Assembly: GCF_014397115.1 (NCBI RefSeq)
Contig: NZ_CP060720.1
Location: 946,001-1,010,000, forward strand
Source: Vagococcus carniphilus
GTDB taxonomy: Bacteria > Bacillota > Bacilli > Lactobacillales > Vagococcaceae
Reading direction: 5' to 3'
DNA length: 64,000 bases
Below are positions 54,801 to 63,132 of this stretch, piece after piece. The position numbers were made by a program, and so were the translations under genes. The notes under the pieces were generated by a model, which did no database searches, was not told the DNA's origin, and was given only the letters and a program-made list of their open reading frames with translations. Positions within the stretch are counted from its first letter, which is position 1; every line of letters starts with the position of its first letter.

Positions 54801-56462
54801 ATGAAATCAAAACGTTTTGAAGAACTAGCGAAAAGACCAGTTAACCAAGATGGATTTGTGGATGAGTGGATAGATGAAGGGTTAATTGCAATGCAGAGCC
54901 CAAATGATCCAAAACCAAGTTTAAAAATTCAAGATGGTATTGTCGTTGAATTAGATGGAAAAAAAATAGAAGAGTTTGATCTAATTGACTCATATATTGC
55001 AACTTATGGTATTAGCTTAGATAAGGCTGAAGAGGTAATGAGTATTCCCTCAGATGAATTAGCACGAAAAATTACTGATCCTACTGTTTCAAGAGAAGAA
55101 ATTGTTGATTTAACTACTTCTGCTACACCAGCTAAAATTAATGAGATTTTAGGTTATATGAATGTGGTTGAAATGATGATGGCTGTCCAAAAAATGAGAG
55201 CTCGTAAAAGACCAGCAACTCAATCTCACGTTACTAACTTAAGAGATAACCCAGTTCAAATAGCAGCAGATGCCGCAGAAGGCGCGCTAAGAGGGTTTGA
55301 TGAACAAGAAACGACTGTTGCTGTTGCGCGTTACGCTCCATTTAATGCAATTTCAATTATGGTTGGTTCACAAATCGGACGTCCTGGTGTTCTAACTCAG
55401 TGTTCTTTAGAAGAAGCAACTGAATTAGACTTAGGAATGAGAGGATTTACAGCTTATGCAGAAACTATTTCAGTCTATGGAACAGAGCAAGTATTTACAG
55501 ATGGCGATGATACACCGTGGTCTAAAGGATTTTTAGCTTCTTGTTACGCGTCTCGAGGATTAAAAATGCGCTTTACCTCAGGAACGGGATCTGAAGTTCA
55601 AATGGGATATGCAGAAGGCAAATCAATGTTGTATTTAGAAACACGCTGTATCTTCTTAACAAAAGCAGCTGGAGTACAAGGATTGCAAAATGGCTCTATC
55701 AGTTGTATCGGTGTCCCTGGAGCGGTTCCTTCTGGCATTCGAGCTATCTTAGCTGAAAACTTGATTGCTATGTTACTTGATTTAGAAGTAGCTTCAGGAA
55801 ATGATCAGACATTTTCACATTCAGATATTAGAAGAACAGCACGTTTATTAATGCAGTTTTTACCAGGAACTGATTTTATTTCTTCTGGATATTCAGCAAC
55901 ACCAAACTATGACAATATGTTTGCTGGATCAAATTTTGATGCAGATGACTTTGATGATTACAATGTCATTCAACGTGATTTAAGAGTAGATGGAGGTTTG
56001 CGTCCAGTTAATGAAGAAGATGTTATTGCGGTTAGAAATAAAGCAGCTAGAGCTCTTCAAGGGTTGTTCGAACAGTTAGGCTTACCAACTATTACTGATG
56101 AAGAAGTTGAAGCAGCAACATTTGCTCGTGGCTCTAATGATATGCCTGCTCGTGACATGGTGGAAGATATAAAAGCTGCTCAAGAAGTATTAACTCGTGG
56201 TTTAACTGGTCTTGATTTGGTTAAAGCCTTAGTTGAATGTGGTTATGAAGATGTAGCAGAAAATGTTTTATCTTTATTAAAACAAAGAGTAGCCGGTGAC
56301 TTTTTACAAACATCAGCTATTTTTGATAAAGATTGGAATGTTATCTCAGCAGTCAATGATAAAAATGATTATGCAGGCCCAGGAACTGGTTACCGTTTAG
56401 AAGGTGCTGAGTGGGAAAAAGTTAAAGCAATTCCTAAAGCCATCAATCCAAATGATATTTAA
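54801..56462 (+). CDS. pduC: propanediol/glycerol dehydratase large subunit
   Basis: The adenosylcobalamin-dependent alpha subunit, 553 residues from ATG 54801 (AAGGAGTG upstream; the frame opens earlier without support). It starts SKRFEELAKRPVNQDGFVDEW and holds the TIM-barrel active site (MMMAVQKMRARKRPATQSHV, NPVQIAADAAEGALRGFDEQE, GTGSEVQMGYAEGKSMLYLE, GVQGLQNGSISCIGVPGAVP). It dehydrates 1,2-propanediol to propionaldehyde or glycerol to 3-hydroxypropionaldehyde. Works with PduD and PduE in the microcompartment lumen. Confidence 0.97.
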   Translation: MKSKRFEELAKRPVNQDGFVDEWIDEGLIAMQSPNDPKPSLKIQDGIVVELDGKKIEEFDLIDSYIATYGISLDKAEEVMSIPSDELARKITDPTVSREEIVDLTTSATPAKINEILGYMNVVEMMMAVQKMRARKRPATQSHVTNLRDNPVQIAADAAEGALRGFDEQETTVAVARYAPFNAISIMVGSQIGRPGVLTQCSLEEATELDLGMRGFTAYAETISVYGTEQVFTDGDDTPWSKGFLASCYASRGLKMRFTSGTGSEVQMGYAEGKSMLYLETRCIFLTKAAGVQGLQNGSISCIGVPGAVPSGIRAILAENLIAMLLDLEVASGNDQTFSHSDIRRTARLLMQFLPGTDFISSGYSATPNYDNMFAGSNFDADDFDDYNVIQRDLRVDGGLRPVNEEDVIAVRNKAARALQGLFEQLGLPTITDEEVEAATFARGSNDMPARDMVEDIKAAQEVLTRGLTGLDLVKALVECGYEDVAENVLSLLKQRVAGDFLQTSAIFDKDWNVISAVNDKNDYAGPGTGYRLEGAEWEKVKAIPKAINPNDI

Positions 56463-56476
56463 GGAGGAAATAAAAG

Positions 56477-57145
56477 ATGTCAGAAATTAATGAACAGTTA
56501 TTAAAGCAAATCATTGAAGAAGTTATTCAAGAGATGAATGGAAATGAAAAGTCTCAAGAAGTTGTTTTTAAAGAAGAACAAACTTCTCAAACTGCATCAT
56601 CATCTGATTGGTTTAAATCAGTGGGGATAGCCAAACCAGGAAACTCACGAGACGAAGTAGTCATTGCAGTAGGACCAGCATTTGCTGATTCTCAAACAAC
56701 TAATATTTTAGAAGTTCCTCACAGAGATATTCTTCGCCAAGTAATCGCAGGAATTGAAGAAGAGGGATTGAAGGCAAGAGTTGTTAAAGTCTTTAGATCT
56801 TCTGATGTGGCTTTTGTGGCAGTAGAAGGAGACCAACTCTCAGGTTCTGGTGTTTGTGTTTCAATGCAGTCAAAAGGAACAGCTATTATTCATCAAAAAG
56901 ATTTACAACCTTTGTCTAATTTAGAACTGTTTCCACAAGCGCCATTAATTACATTAGAAACTTATCGAGCGATTGGTAAAAATGCAGCTAAGTATGCCAA
57001 AGGAGAGTCTCCTAACCCAGTTCCAATGATGAACGATCAAATGGCCCGACCAAAATATCAAGCTTTATCAGCTTTATTACATATTAAAGAGACAAAACAT
57101 GTTGTCATTGGTAAACCAGCAGAAGAAATTGCTGTAACAATATAA
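56477..57145 (+). CDS. pduD: propanediol dehydratase medium subunit
   Basis: A 222-residue beta subunit. Its first 20 residues ([19 protein letters not shown]) form an amphipathic helix of the encapsulation-peptide type, followed by a flexible linker and the B12-binding-side domain ([34 protein letters not shown]..). It brings the dehydratase into the shell. AAGGAGGAA precedes the ATG; 14 bases after pduC. Confidence 0.96.
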   Translation: MSEINEQLLKQIIEEVIQEMNGNEKSQEVVFKEEQTSQTASSSDWFKSVGIAKPGNSRDEVVIAVGPAFADSQTTNILEVPHRDILRQVIAGIEEEGLKARVVKVFRSSDVAFVAVEGDQLSGSGVCVSMQSKGTAIIHQKDLQPLSNLELFPQAPLITLETYRAIGKNAAKYAKGESPNPVPMMNDQMARPKYQALSALLHIKETKHVVIGKPAEEIAVTI

Positions 57146-57158
57146 AGAGGTGAAAGAA

Positions 57159-57671
57159 ATGAGTCAAGAATCAATAGAAAATTTAGTTCGAGGTATTTTA
57201 CAAGAAATGAATTCTAAAGAAACATCTGCTGAAGTTTCTTCACATTCTGAAGTTGGAGTAGCAACAGTTGCTGATTATCCAATTGCTAAAAAACATCCGG
57301 AATGGATTAAAACCAAAACTGGTAAAACTTTAGAAGATATTACGCTTAGTAACGTAATGAATGGCTCTTTAACGCCAGATGACTTGAAAATCACACCAGC
57401 TATTTTGAAAGCACAAGGTGAGATTGCAACGAGTGCAGGTAGAAAGACCATATCACGTAACTTTGAAAGAGCAGCTGAGTTAACAGTTGTACCAGATGAA
57501 AGAGTATTAGCTATGTATAATGCACTTCGTCCTTATCGTTCTTCAAAACAAGAATTACTTGAAATAGCCGATGAATTAGAAAATAAATACTCAGCAAATA
57601 TTAGCGCCAATTATTTTAGAGAAGCAGCTAATCATTATGAAAAACGTAAGAAGTTAAAAGGCGACAATTAA
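57159..57671 (+). CDS. pduE: propanediol dehydratase small subunit
   Basis: 170 residues from ATG 57159 (AGAGGTG upstream; a GTG at 57150 inside that site is rejected). It has an N-terminal amphipathic helix (ESIENLVRGILQEMNSK), then KHPEWIKTKTGKTLEDITLSNVMNG and FERAAELTVVPDERVLAMYNALRPYRSSKQEL, all typical of the gamma subunit. Confidence 0.96.
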   Translation: MSQESIENLVRGILQEMNSKETSAEVSSHSEVGVATVADYPIAKKHPEWIKTKTGKTLEDITLSNVMNGSLTPDDLKITPAILKAQGEIATSAGRKTISRNFERAAELTVVPDERVLAMYNALRPYRSSKQELLEIADELENKYSANISANYFREAANHYEKRKKLKGDN

Positions 57672-57703
57672 ATTTTTTCTTCTCACGAACGGGAGTTGAA
57701 AAT

Positions 57704-59539
57704 ATGAAGAGAATAATAGGAGTAGATATCGGAAACTCTTCCACAGAAGTTGTCTTAGCCGAAATAACTGAGTCAAAAGAAATTCGATTTTTAGAATCAG
57801 CGATTGCTGATACAACAGGAATTAAAGGCACAAAACAAAATCTATTTGGTATCTATAAAGCTTTAAATGATGTGATAGATAAAGCAAATCTTTCCTTTAG
57901 TGATATTTCATTGATTCGAATTAACGAAGCAACTCCAGTTATCGGGGATGTAGCGATGGAAACAATCACTGAAACGATTATTACTGAATCAACGATGATT
58001 GGTCATAATCCCAAAACTCCTGGTGGCCTTGGATTAGGAGTAGGAAAAACAATCTTATTATCAGAGTTTAAAGAAAAAGCTAAACAAAATGTAGATTACA
58101 TTGTCATTGTCGAAAAAGAAATAGATTTTGCAGATGTGGCTAATGAAATAAATCAGTTGTCTCGTCAAAGTTATTCAATCACAGCAGCTATTTTACAAGC
58201 AGACGACGGAGTCCTTGTAAATAATCGGTTGCATCGGAAAATTCCAATAGTTGATGAGGTTTCATTTATTGATAAAGTGCCACAAAACATGTTAGCGGCA
58301 GTTGAAGTGGCTTCACCTGGACGAGGAATTGAACAATTATCAAATCCTTATGGTATTGCAACTGTATTTAATTTAGATGCAGATGCGATGAAAAATATAG
58401 TCCCTGTTTCAAGAGCGTTAATTGGTAATCGTTCTGCGGTTGTCATAAAAACGCCACAAGGAGATGTAAAGGCAAGAACAATTCCAGCTGGTAGTATTGA
58501 AATCGTTGGAGGCAATAAAAGAAAGCTAGTTGATGTCTCACTTGGAGCAGAAAAAATAATGGAAACATTATCGCTTTTCAAAAAAATAGATAATGTGACT
58601 GGTGAGTCAGGAACTAATGTTGGTGGTATGTTAGAAAAAGTAAGACATACAATGGCCCAATTAACAGAAAGACCGGCAAATGATATTTTTATTCAAGATT
58701 TATTAGCTGTGAATACTTTTGTCCCATTAAGTGTAAAAGGTGGACTGGCAGGAGAATTTTCTATGGAACAGGCGGTAGGGATTGCTTCAATGGTGAAGTC
58801 GGATCATTTACAAATGTCAAAAATTGCTAGTGAAATAAACAAAGACTTAGATGTTCCAGTAGAAGTTGGAGGAGCAGAAGCGGAGTCTGCTATTCTAGGA
58901 GCTTTAACCACTCCAGGAACAACAACACCTCTTGCCATATTAGATTTTGGAGCTGGTTCTACAGACGCATCGATTATTAAAAGTAACGGAGAAATTGTCT
59001 CTACGCATTTAGCGGGTGCTGGAGATATGGTAACGATGTTGATTGGTTCTGAATTAGGTATTGATGATAAATATTTGGCTGAAGATATCAAAAAATATCC
59101 TTTAGCTAAAGTAGAAAATATCTTTTATATTCGGCATGAAGATGGAACGGTTGAATTTTTTGATAAACCTTTGGATCCAAGTCTTTTTGCGAAAGTTATA
59201 GTTGTTAAACCGGATGGATTTTTACCAATTCCAGGAGATGCCTCTGTTGAGCAGATAAAGATTGTTAGGCAAACAGCCAAAGAGCGAATTTTTGTAACGA
59301 ATACTATCAGAGCTTTAAGTCGCGTAAGTCCTACAGGAAATATTAGAGATATTCCATTTGTAGTTATTGTTGGAGGTTCAGCCTTAGATTTTGAAGTACC
59401 TCAAATTGTAACAGATTCTTTATCTCACTATGGATTAGTGGCAGGCAGAGGAAATATTCGTGGTATTGAAGGACCAAGAAATGCCGTAGCAACAGGTTTG
59501 ATTCTTTCGTTATTAAGGGAGGATGAGAGTCATGGTTGA
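57704..59539 (+). CDS. pduG: diol dehydratase reactivase large subunit
   Basis: A 611-residue Hsp70-like ATPase (GVDIGNSSTEVVLAEI at the start; LDFGAGSTDASIIKSNGEI in the middle; FVVIVGGSALDFEVPQIVTDSL near the end). It removes damaged cobalamin from the dehydratase so that intact coenzyme can bind. The length is normal. It starts 32 bases after pduE behind GGGAG. A ribosome-binding site for pduH lies in its last codons. Confidence 0.96.
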   Translation: MKRIIGVDIGNSSTEVVLAEITESKEIRFLESAIADTTGIKGTKQNLFGIYKALNDVIDKANLSFSDISLIRINEATPVIGDVAMETITETIITESTMIGHNPKTPGGLGLGVGKTILLSEFKEKAKQNVDYIVIVEKEIDFADVANEINQLSRQSYSITAAILQADDGVLVNNRLHRKIPIVDEVSFIDKVPQNMLAAVEVASPGRGIEQLSNPYGIATVFNLDADAMKNIVPVSRALIGNRSAVVIKTPQGDVKARTIPAGSIEIVGGNKRKLVDVSLGAEKIMETLSLFKKIDNVTGESGTNVGGMLEKVRHTMAQLTERPANDIFIQDLLAVNTFVPLSVKGGLAGEFSMEQAVGIASMVKSDHLQMSKIASEINKDLDVPVEVGGAEAESAILGALTTPGTTTPLAILDFGAGSTDASIIKSNGEIVSTHLAGAGDMVTMLIGSELGIDDKYLAEDIKKYPLAKVENIFYIRHEDGTVEFFDKPLDPSLFAKVIVVKPDGFLPIPGDASVEQIKIVRQTAKERIFVTNTIRALSRVSPTGNIRDIPFVVIVGGSALDFEVPQIVTDSLSHYGLVAGRGNIRGIEGPRNAVATGLILSLLREDESHG

Positions 59540-59888
59540 TTTATTTGTAAAGCCAGTCATCATGTTTAGCTATACAAAAGAAGTAAATCAAGAAATCATT
59601 CAACCTATTTTAAACGGTTTGGAAGAAGAAGGAATTCCTTTTCTCCTTGAAGAAAAAGAGATTATGAATATAAATGCTGAAGCTTATGTAGGGGCGGTCG
59701 CGTCTTCTTTACAAGTAGGAATTTGTTGTGATGAGGAAATGATAGTCATTCATCATAAAAATTTAAAAGAAGATGAACCTTACATGATGCTAACGAGATA
59801 TCAAACTCGTCCAAAAGAGCAGTTGAAAAATTTCGGAGCAAATGCAGCAAGGTTAGTAAAAGGAATTCCATTTAAAGTAATTGAGTAG
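59532..59888 (+). CDS. pduH: diol dehydratase reactivase small subunit
   Basis: 118 residues from ATG 59532 (GGGAGG nine bases upstream; the ATG at 59523 is too close to the site). It is similar in fold to the dehydratase medium subunit (VKPVIMFSYTKEVNQEIIQPILNGLEEEGIPF ... YMMLTRYQTRPKEQLKNFGANAARLVKGIPF). It overlaps the end of pduG by eight bases and partners with PduG. Confidence 0.94.
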   Translation: MVDLFVKPVIMFSYTKEVNQEIIQPILNGLEEEGIPFLLEEKEIMNINAEAYVGAVASSLQVGICCDEEMIVIHHKNLKEDEPYMMLTRYQTRPKEQLKNFGANAARLVKGIPFKVIE

Positions 59889-59901
59889 TGGAGGTGTCTA
59901 T

Positions 59902-60327
59902 ATGAAACAAGCTGTTGGCTTAATTGAAGTTAGAGGTCTAGCATCAGCTGTTAATGTGGCAGATACAATGGTAAAAGTGGCAACGGTGGCGCTTTTAGGT
60001 ATTGAAAAAGCCAAAGGAAATGGTTGGATGACAATTAAAGTTTTAGGCGATGTCGGAGCAGTAAAGGCATCAGTTGATGCGGGAAAGTCAATGAGTATTG
60101 AAAATAATAGTTATATCTCATCTTTAGTTATTCCAAGACCTGCAGAAAACTTAGAAAAATTGTTTTTTAATCAATCTAAAAAAGAACTAAAAAAGAGTGA
60201 ACCAACAATAAAAGAAGAACCTGAAAAAGAATTGAAAAATGAGAAAAAAGTAGAAGAAATAAAAACTGAAGTAGCTGTAAAAAAAGAGAAAAAAAAGAAA
60301 ACAAATGGAAAAGCTAACAAACAGTAA
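59902..60327 (+). CDS. pduK: microcompartment shell protein PduK with Lys/Glu-rich tail
   Basis: 141 residues from ATG 59902 (TGGAGGTG upstream). A BMC domain (residues 1-88, [29 protein letters not shown] ... [13 protein letters not shown]) is followed by a tail of about 50 residues made almost only of Lys, Glu, Thr and Val and ending [15 protein letters not shown]. PduK of other organisms has a C-terminal extension with Fe-S-binding cysteines; this tail has no Cys. It is placed by position (after pduH, before pduJ) and by the extended BMC layout. Confidence 0.85.
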   Translation: MKQAVGLIEVRGLASAVNVADTMVKVATVALLGIEKAKGNGWMTIKVLGDVGAVKASVDAGKSMSIENNSYISSLVIPRPAENLEKLFFNQSKKELKKSEPTIKEEPEKELKNEKKVEEIKTEVAVKKEKKKKTNGKANKQ

Positions 60328-60347
60328 TTAATAAGGAGGAATTAGAG

Positions 60348-60632
60348 ATGAATGATGCATTAGGAATGATTGAGACAAGAGGATTAATAGGTGCAGTTGA
60401 AGCGGCAGATGCAATGGTAAAAGCTGCAAATGTGACCCTAGTTGGAACTGAAAAAATTGGCTCAGGACTTGTAACAATTATGGTTAGAGGCGATGTCGGA
60501 GCAGTAAAAGCGGCAACAGATGCTGGCTGTGCGGCTGCTGAGAAAGTAGGAGAAGTTGTTTCAGTTCATGTTATTCCACGACCTCATACAGATGTTGAAA
60601 AAGTTTTAATTAATAAGGTAGACAATGAATAA
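60348..60632 (+). CDS. pduJ: microcompartment shell protein PduJ
   Basis: A 94-residue single-BMC protein almost the same as PduA ([65 protein letters not shown]). It is a main structural shell tile in Salmonella. AAGGAGGAA precedes the ATG. Its end overlaps pduL by eight bases. PduA versus PduJ is decided by operon position. Confidence 0.92.
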   Translation: MNDALGMIETRGLIGAVEAADAMVKAANVTLVGTEKIGSGLVTIMVRGDVGAVKAATDAGCAAAEKVGEVVSVHVIPRPHTDVEKVLINKVDNE

Positions 60633-61266
60633 TTTTACAAAAAATGAGATAAAGAAAATCGTTAGTGATTTGATGAAAGAAATGAGAAATGAAATACCAG
60701 TGGGAGTTTCAAATCGTCATATTCATTTGTCTCAAGAAGATTTTGAGTTATTATTTCCAGGTGAAACTTTAGAGCCTTTAAAGATGTTAAAACAACCTGG
60801 AGAATTTGCAGCAAAACAAACATTAACTCTTATCGGAAAAAAAGGAAAACAAGAGAAAGTAAGAATCTTGGGTCCACTAAGAAAAAGAACGCAAGTTGAA
60901 ATATCTAAAACAGATGCACGTGTTCTGGGTATTGATGCGCCAATCCGTTTGTCAGGAAACCTAGTTGACGCAGGCATAGTTACTTTAAAAAGTGTTAATA
61001 ATGAAGTGAGTTTACGAGCGGCAATTGTAGCGAAAAGACATATCCATATGAATCCTAATGATCTTGAACGATTTAATCTCAAAGAAGATGATGTTTTGAC
61101 TGTGAAATTAAAAACACCAGAACGAGAGACTATCTATAAGGATGTCTCAATTCGTTTAGGCGAAAAATTTATATTAGAGATGCATATTGATACAGACGAA
61201 GCTAATGCAGCGAATGTCACTAATTCAACAAAAGCACTTTTAATGAGAGATGAAAAAATGGAATAA
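60625..61266 (+). CDS. pduL: phosphate propanoyltransferase PduL
   Basis: A 213-residue PTAC-type phosphotransacylase that turns propionyl-CoA into propionyl-phosphate and recycles CoA inside the shell. It has two beta-barrel domains with zinc-binding pairs SNRHIHLS and AKRHIHMNP, and the N-terminal helix ([17 protein letters not shown]) is a likely encapsulation peptide. It is translationally coupled to pduJ. A terminator follows it within the operon. Confidence 0.95.
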   Translation: MNNFTKNEIKKIVSDLMKEMRNEIPVGVSNRHIHLSQEDFELLFPGETLEPLKMLKQPGEFAAKQTLTLIGKKGKQEKVRILGPLRKRTQVEISKTDARVLGIDAPIRLSGNLVDAGIVTLKSVNNEVSLRAAIVAKRHIHMNPNDLERFNLKEDDVLTVKLKTPERETIYKDVSIRLGEKFILEMHIDTDEANAANVTNSTKALLMRDEKME

Positions 61267-61290
61267 ACTTTTAAAGCTGTTTGACAATAA

Positions 61291-61326
61291 AAAAAGAGAC
61301 TGACCTTGTTGACAGTCTCTTTTTAT
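61291..61326 (+). terminator. internal terminator between pduL and pduM
   Basis: Perfect 12-base stem AAAAAGAGACTG / CAGTCTCTTTTT, ten-base loop. pduM follows 33 bases later, so distal genes depend on read-through unless a promoter has been missed. Confidence 0.85.
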
Positions 61327-61356
61327 TAAAGTTTTACAAGTGATAGGAGAAGAACG

Positions 61357-61851
61357 ATGGAAGAGATTGTTCAATATGTTTTAGATAGATTAATTAATCG
61401 TGAAGCCAAAACTCTGACACTTTCAAGTAAAGAAAATTTGTCTGACTCTAAAAAAAACAGACATTATTATATTAACAATAAGCATCTAGTGATTAAGGAT
61501 ATTGGACTGATTCTTTTAAAAAAAATTATTGAGATAGATGAAAGCGATGATGTTGTTTCCTTCATCTATCAGGCACTAGATTATGACTGTCAAGTAACTT
61601 TACAGCTCTCTTTTAATGCGCCATTTTTAATGGATTTGAAGTGGTTAATTGATTCTCCTTTTACGTTTTTAAACTATCAGAAGCGAGAATATAAATGTTT
61701 AAATAAATCATTTATTACCTATTCAGACGTCGCTTTATTAGATTCTACTATTATTTTAGTTCTTTTTGATCAACAGCGACTAACAATGTTAGCTAGAGAA
61801 AAATTAGAACAGGAAAATATTGAATTTTTAGAAAGGGGTAGATGTGAATGA
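61357..61851 (+). CDS. pduM: microcompartment assembly protein PduM
   Basis: A 164-residue protein, assigned mainly by its place between pduL and pduN and by its pattern: EEIVQYVLDRLINREAKTLTL, HYYINNKHLVIKDIGLILLKKI, LQLSFNAPFLMDLKWLIDSPF and the terminal LAREKLEQENIEFLERG. PduM is needed for correct microcompartment assembly in Salmonella; its biochemical role is not settled. AGGAGAAG precedes the ATG. Its stop overlaps the start of pduN. Confidence 0.85.
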   Translation: MEEIVQYVLDRLINREAKTLTLSSKENLSDSKKNRHYYINNKHLVIKDIGLILLKKIIEIDESDDVVSFIYQALDYDCQVTLQLSFNAPFLMDLKWLIDSPFTFLNYQKREYKCLNKSFITYSDVALLDSTIILVLFDQQRLTMLAREKLEQENIEFLERGRCE

Positions 61852-62111
61852 TTATGGCACAAGTCATTGGTAGTGTTGTTTCGACTCAAAAAGATACCTC
61901 CTTAATTGGTAAAAAATTAATGGTCATTAGACAAGTTAATTCAGAAAAAAAAGAAATACGTTATGAGCAAATTGCTATTGATACGGTTGGCGCAGGAGTT
62001 GGAGACTTTGTTTTAGTAACAAGTGGCTCATCAGCAAGAAAAATAATTGGAGAAGAATCAGGTGCAGTCGATTTAGCGATTGTTGGTATTATTGATACGT
62101 TTGATAAGTGA
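61848..62111 (+). CDS. pduN: microcompartment vertex protein PduN (EutN/CcmL family)
   Basis: An 87-residue BMC-P protein that forms the pentamers closing the shell vertices. It shows MAQVIGSVVSTQKDTSLIGKKLMVIRQV and AIDTVGAGVGDFVLVTSGSSARKI, both standard EutN/CcmL features. ATG 61848 overlaps the pduM stop; a second ATG at 61854 is also possible. Confidence 0.95.
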   Translation: MIMAQVIGSVVSTQKDTSLIGKKLMVIRQVNSEKKEIRYEQIAIDTVGAGVGDFVLVTSGSSARKIIGEESGAVDLAIVGIIDTFDK

Positions 62112-62121
62112 GGGATGAGAT

Positions 62122-63132
62122 ATGAGTATTTATACAAAAACAGGTGATACAGGTGAGACAAGTCTTTTTGATGGAAAACGAGTAAAAAAATACAATCTTC
62201 GAGTTGAAACTTATGGTGTTTTTGATGAATGTTCAGCGCAATTAAGTGTTGCTCAAAAATTAGCTAAAGAAGCTAACATTAAAACTCATTTACTCTTTTT
62301 GGAAGAAAAACTATTTCATTTAAATGCAGAAATAGCTACAGGTGAAGACTATCAACAATTAAGAAAAAAGAGTACTTTAATTGAAAAAGTTGATATTGAA
62401 TTGCTTGAAAAATGGATTGATTCTTATCAAAATCAGTTACCTCAACTATCAAGCTTTATTCTACCAGGTGAAAGTTTAGCTGGAGCAGAACTTCATGTTG
62501 CTAGAACCATTTGTAGAAGAGGTGAAAGACGACTTATTGAATTATCAGAACATGAAATGATTAGGCCTGAAATAATTCAATTTGTTAATCGGTTGTCTGA
62601 TTGTCTCTATACGTTTGCTCGAGTAGAAGATAAAGCTGAAAAAAAAGAAAAAATAGTAACAGAAGTGATTAATCGATATCACAAGCAAAACGAAGCAAGA
62701 ACTAAACACGAAATGACTAATTTTTCGATTGTTTCAGAGATAATCAATCGTTGTGTTAAAGAAGCTGAAGTATTAAAAAGCTCTGTTGCTATTACAATTG
62801 TAGATTCTAAAGGATTAGTCATAGCTAGTTACGTTATGCCTGAAGCTATACTGGTTAGTCATGAGGTGTCCTTTAAAAAAGCTTATTCTGCAATTAGTAT
62901 GAAGTCTAAAACAGAGGACTTACAGCAATTAACACAGCCAGGAGGGGCCTTTTATCAATTAGAAACGATGATGAATGGAAAACTGGTTACCTTTGGCGGT
63001 GGCATTCCAATGGTTGATGGAGAAAAAAATTTTATTGGTGCCATTGGTGTCAGTGGTGGAACAACTAAAGAAGATATCCAAATAGCAGAAACAGGGATAC
63101 AACGAGCGAGGGAGTTAGGTTATGCAAAATGA
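62122..63132 (+). CDS. pduO: cob(I)alamin adenosyltransferase PduO
   Basis: A 336-residue two-domain protein. Residues 1-185 are an ATP:corrinoid adenosyltransferase (YTKTGDTGETSLFDGKRVKKYNLRVETYGVFDECSA; LPGESLAGAELHVARTICRRGERRL). Residues 200-336 are a GlcG/HbpS-like DUF336 domain (AITIVDSKGLVIASYVMPEA; GKLVTFGGGIPMVDGEKNFIGAIGVSGGT). It makes adenosylcobalamin for PduCDE. Its last bases overlap the start of pduP. Confidence 0.96.
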   Translation: MSIYTKTGDTGETSLFDGKRVKKYNLRVETYGVFDECSAQLSVAQKLAKEANIKTHLLFLEEKLFHLNAEIATGEDYQQLRKKSTLIEKVDIELLEKWIDSYQNQLPQLSSFILPGESLAGAELHVARTICRRGERRLIELSEHEMIRPEIIQFVNRLSDCLYTFARVEDKAEKKEKIVTEVINRYHKQNEARTKHEMTNFSIVSEIINRCVKEAEVLKSSVAITIVDSKGLVIASYVMPEAILVSHEVSFKKAYSAISMKSKTEDLQQLTQPGGAFYQLETMMNGKLVTFGGGIPMVDGEKNFIGAIGVSGGTTKEDIQIAETGIQRARELGYAK

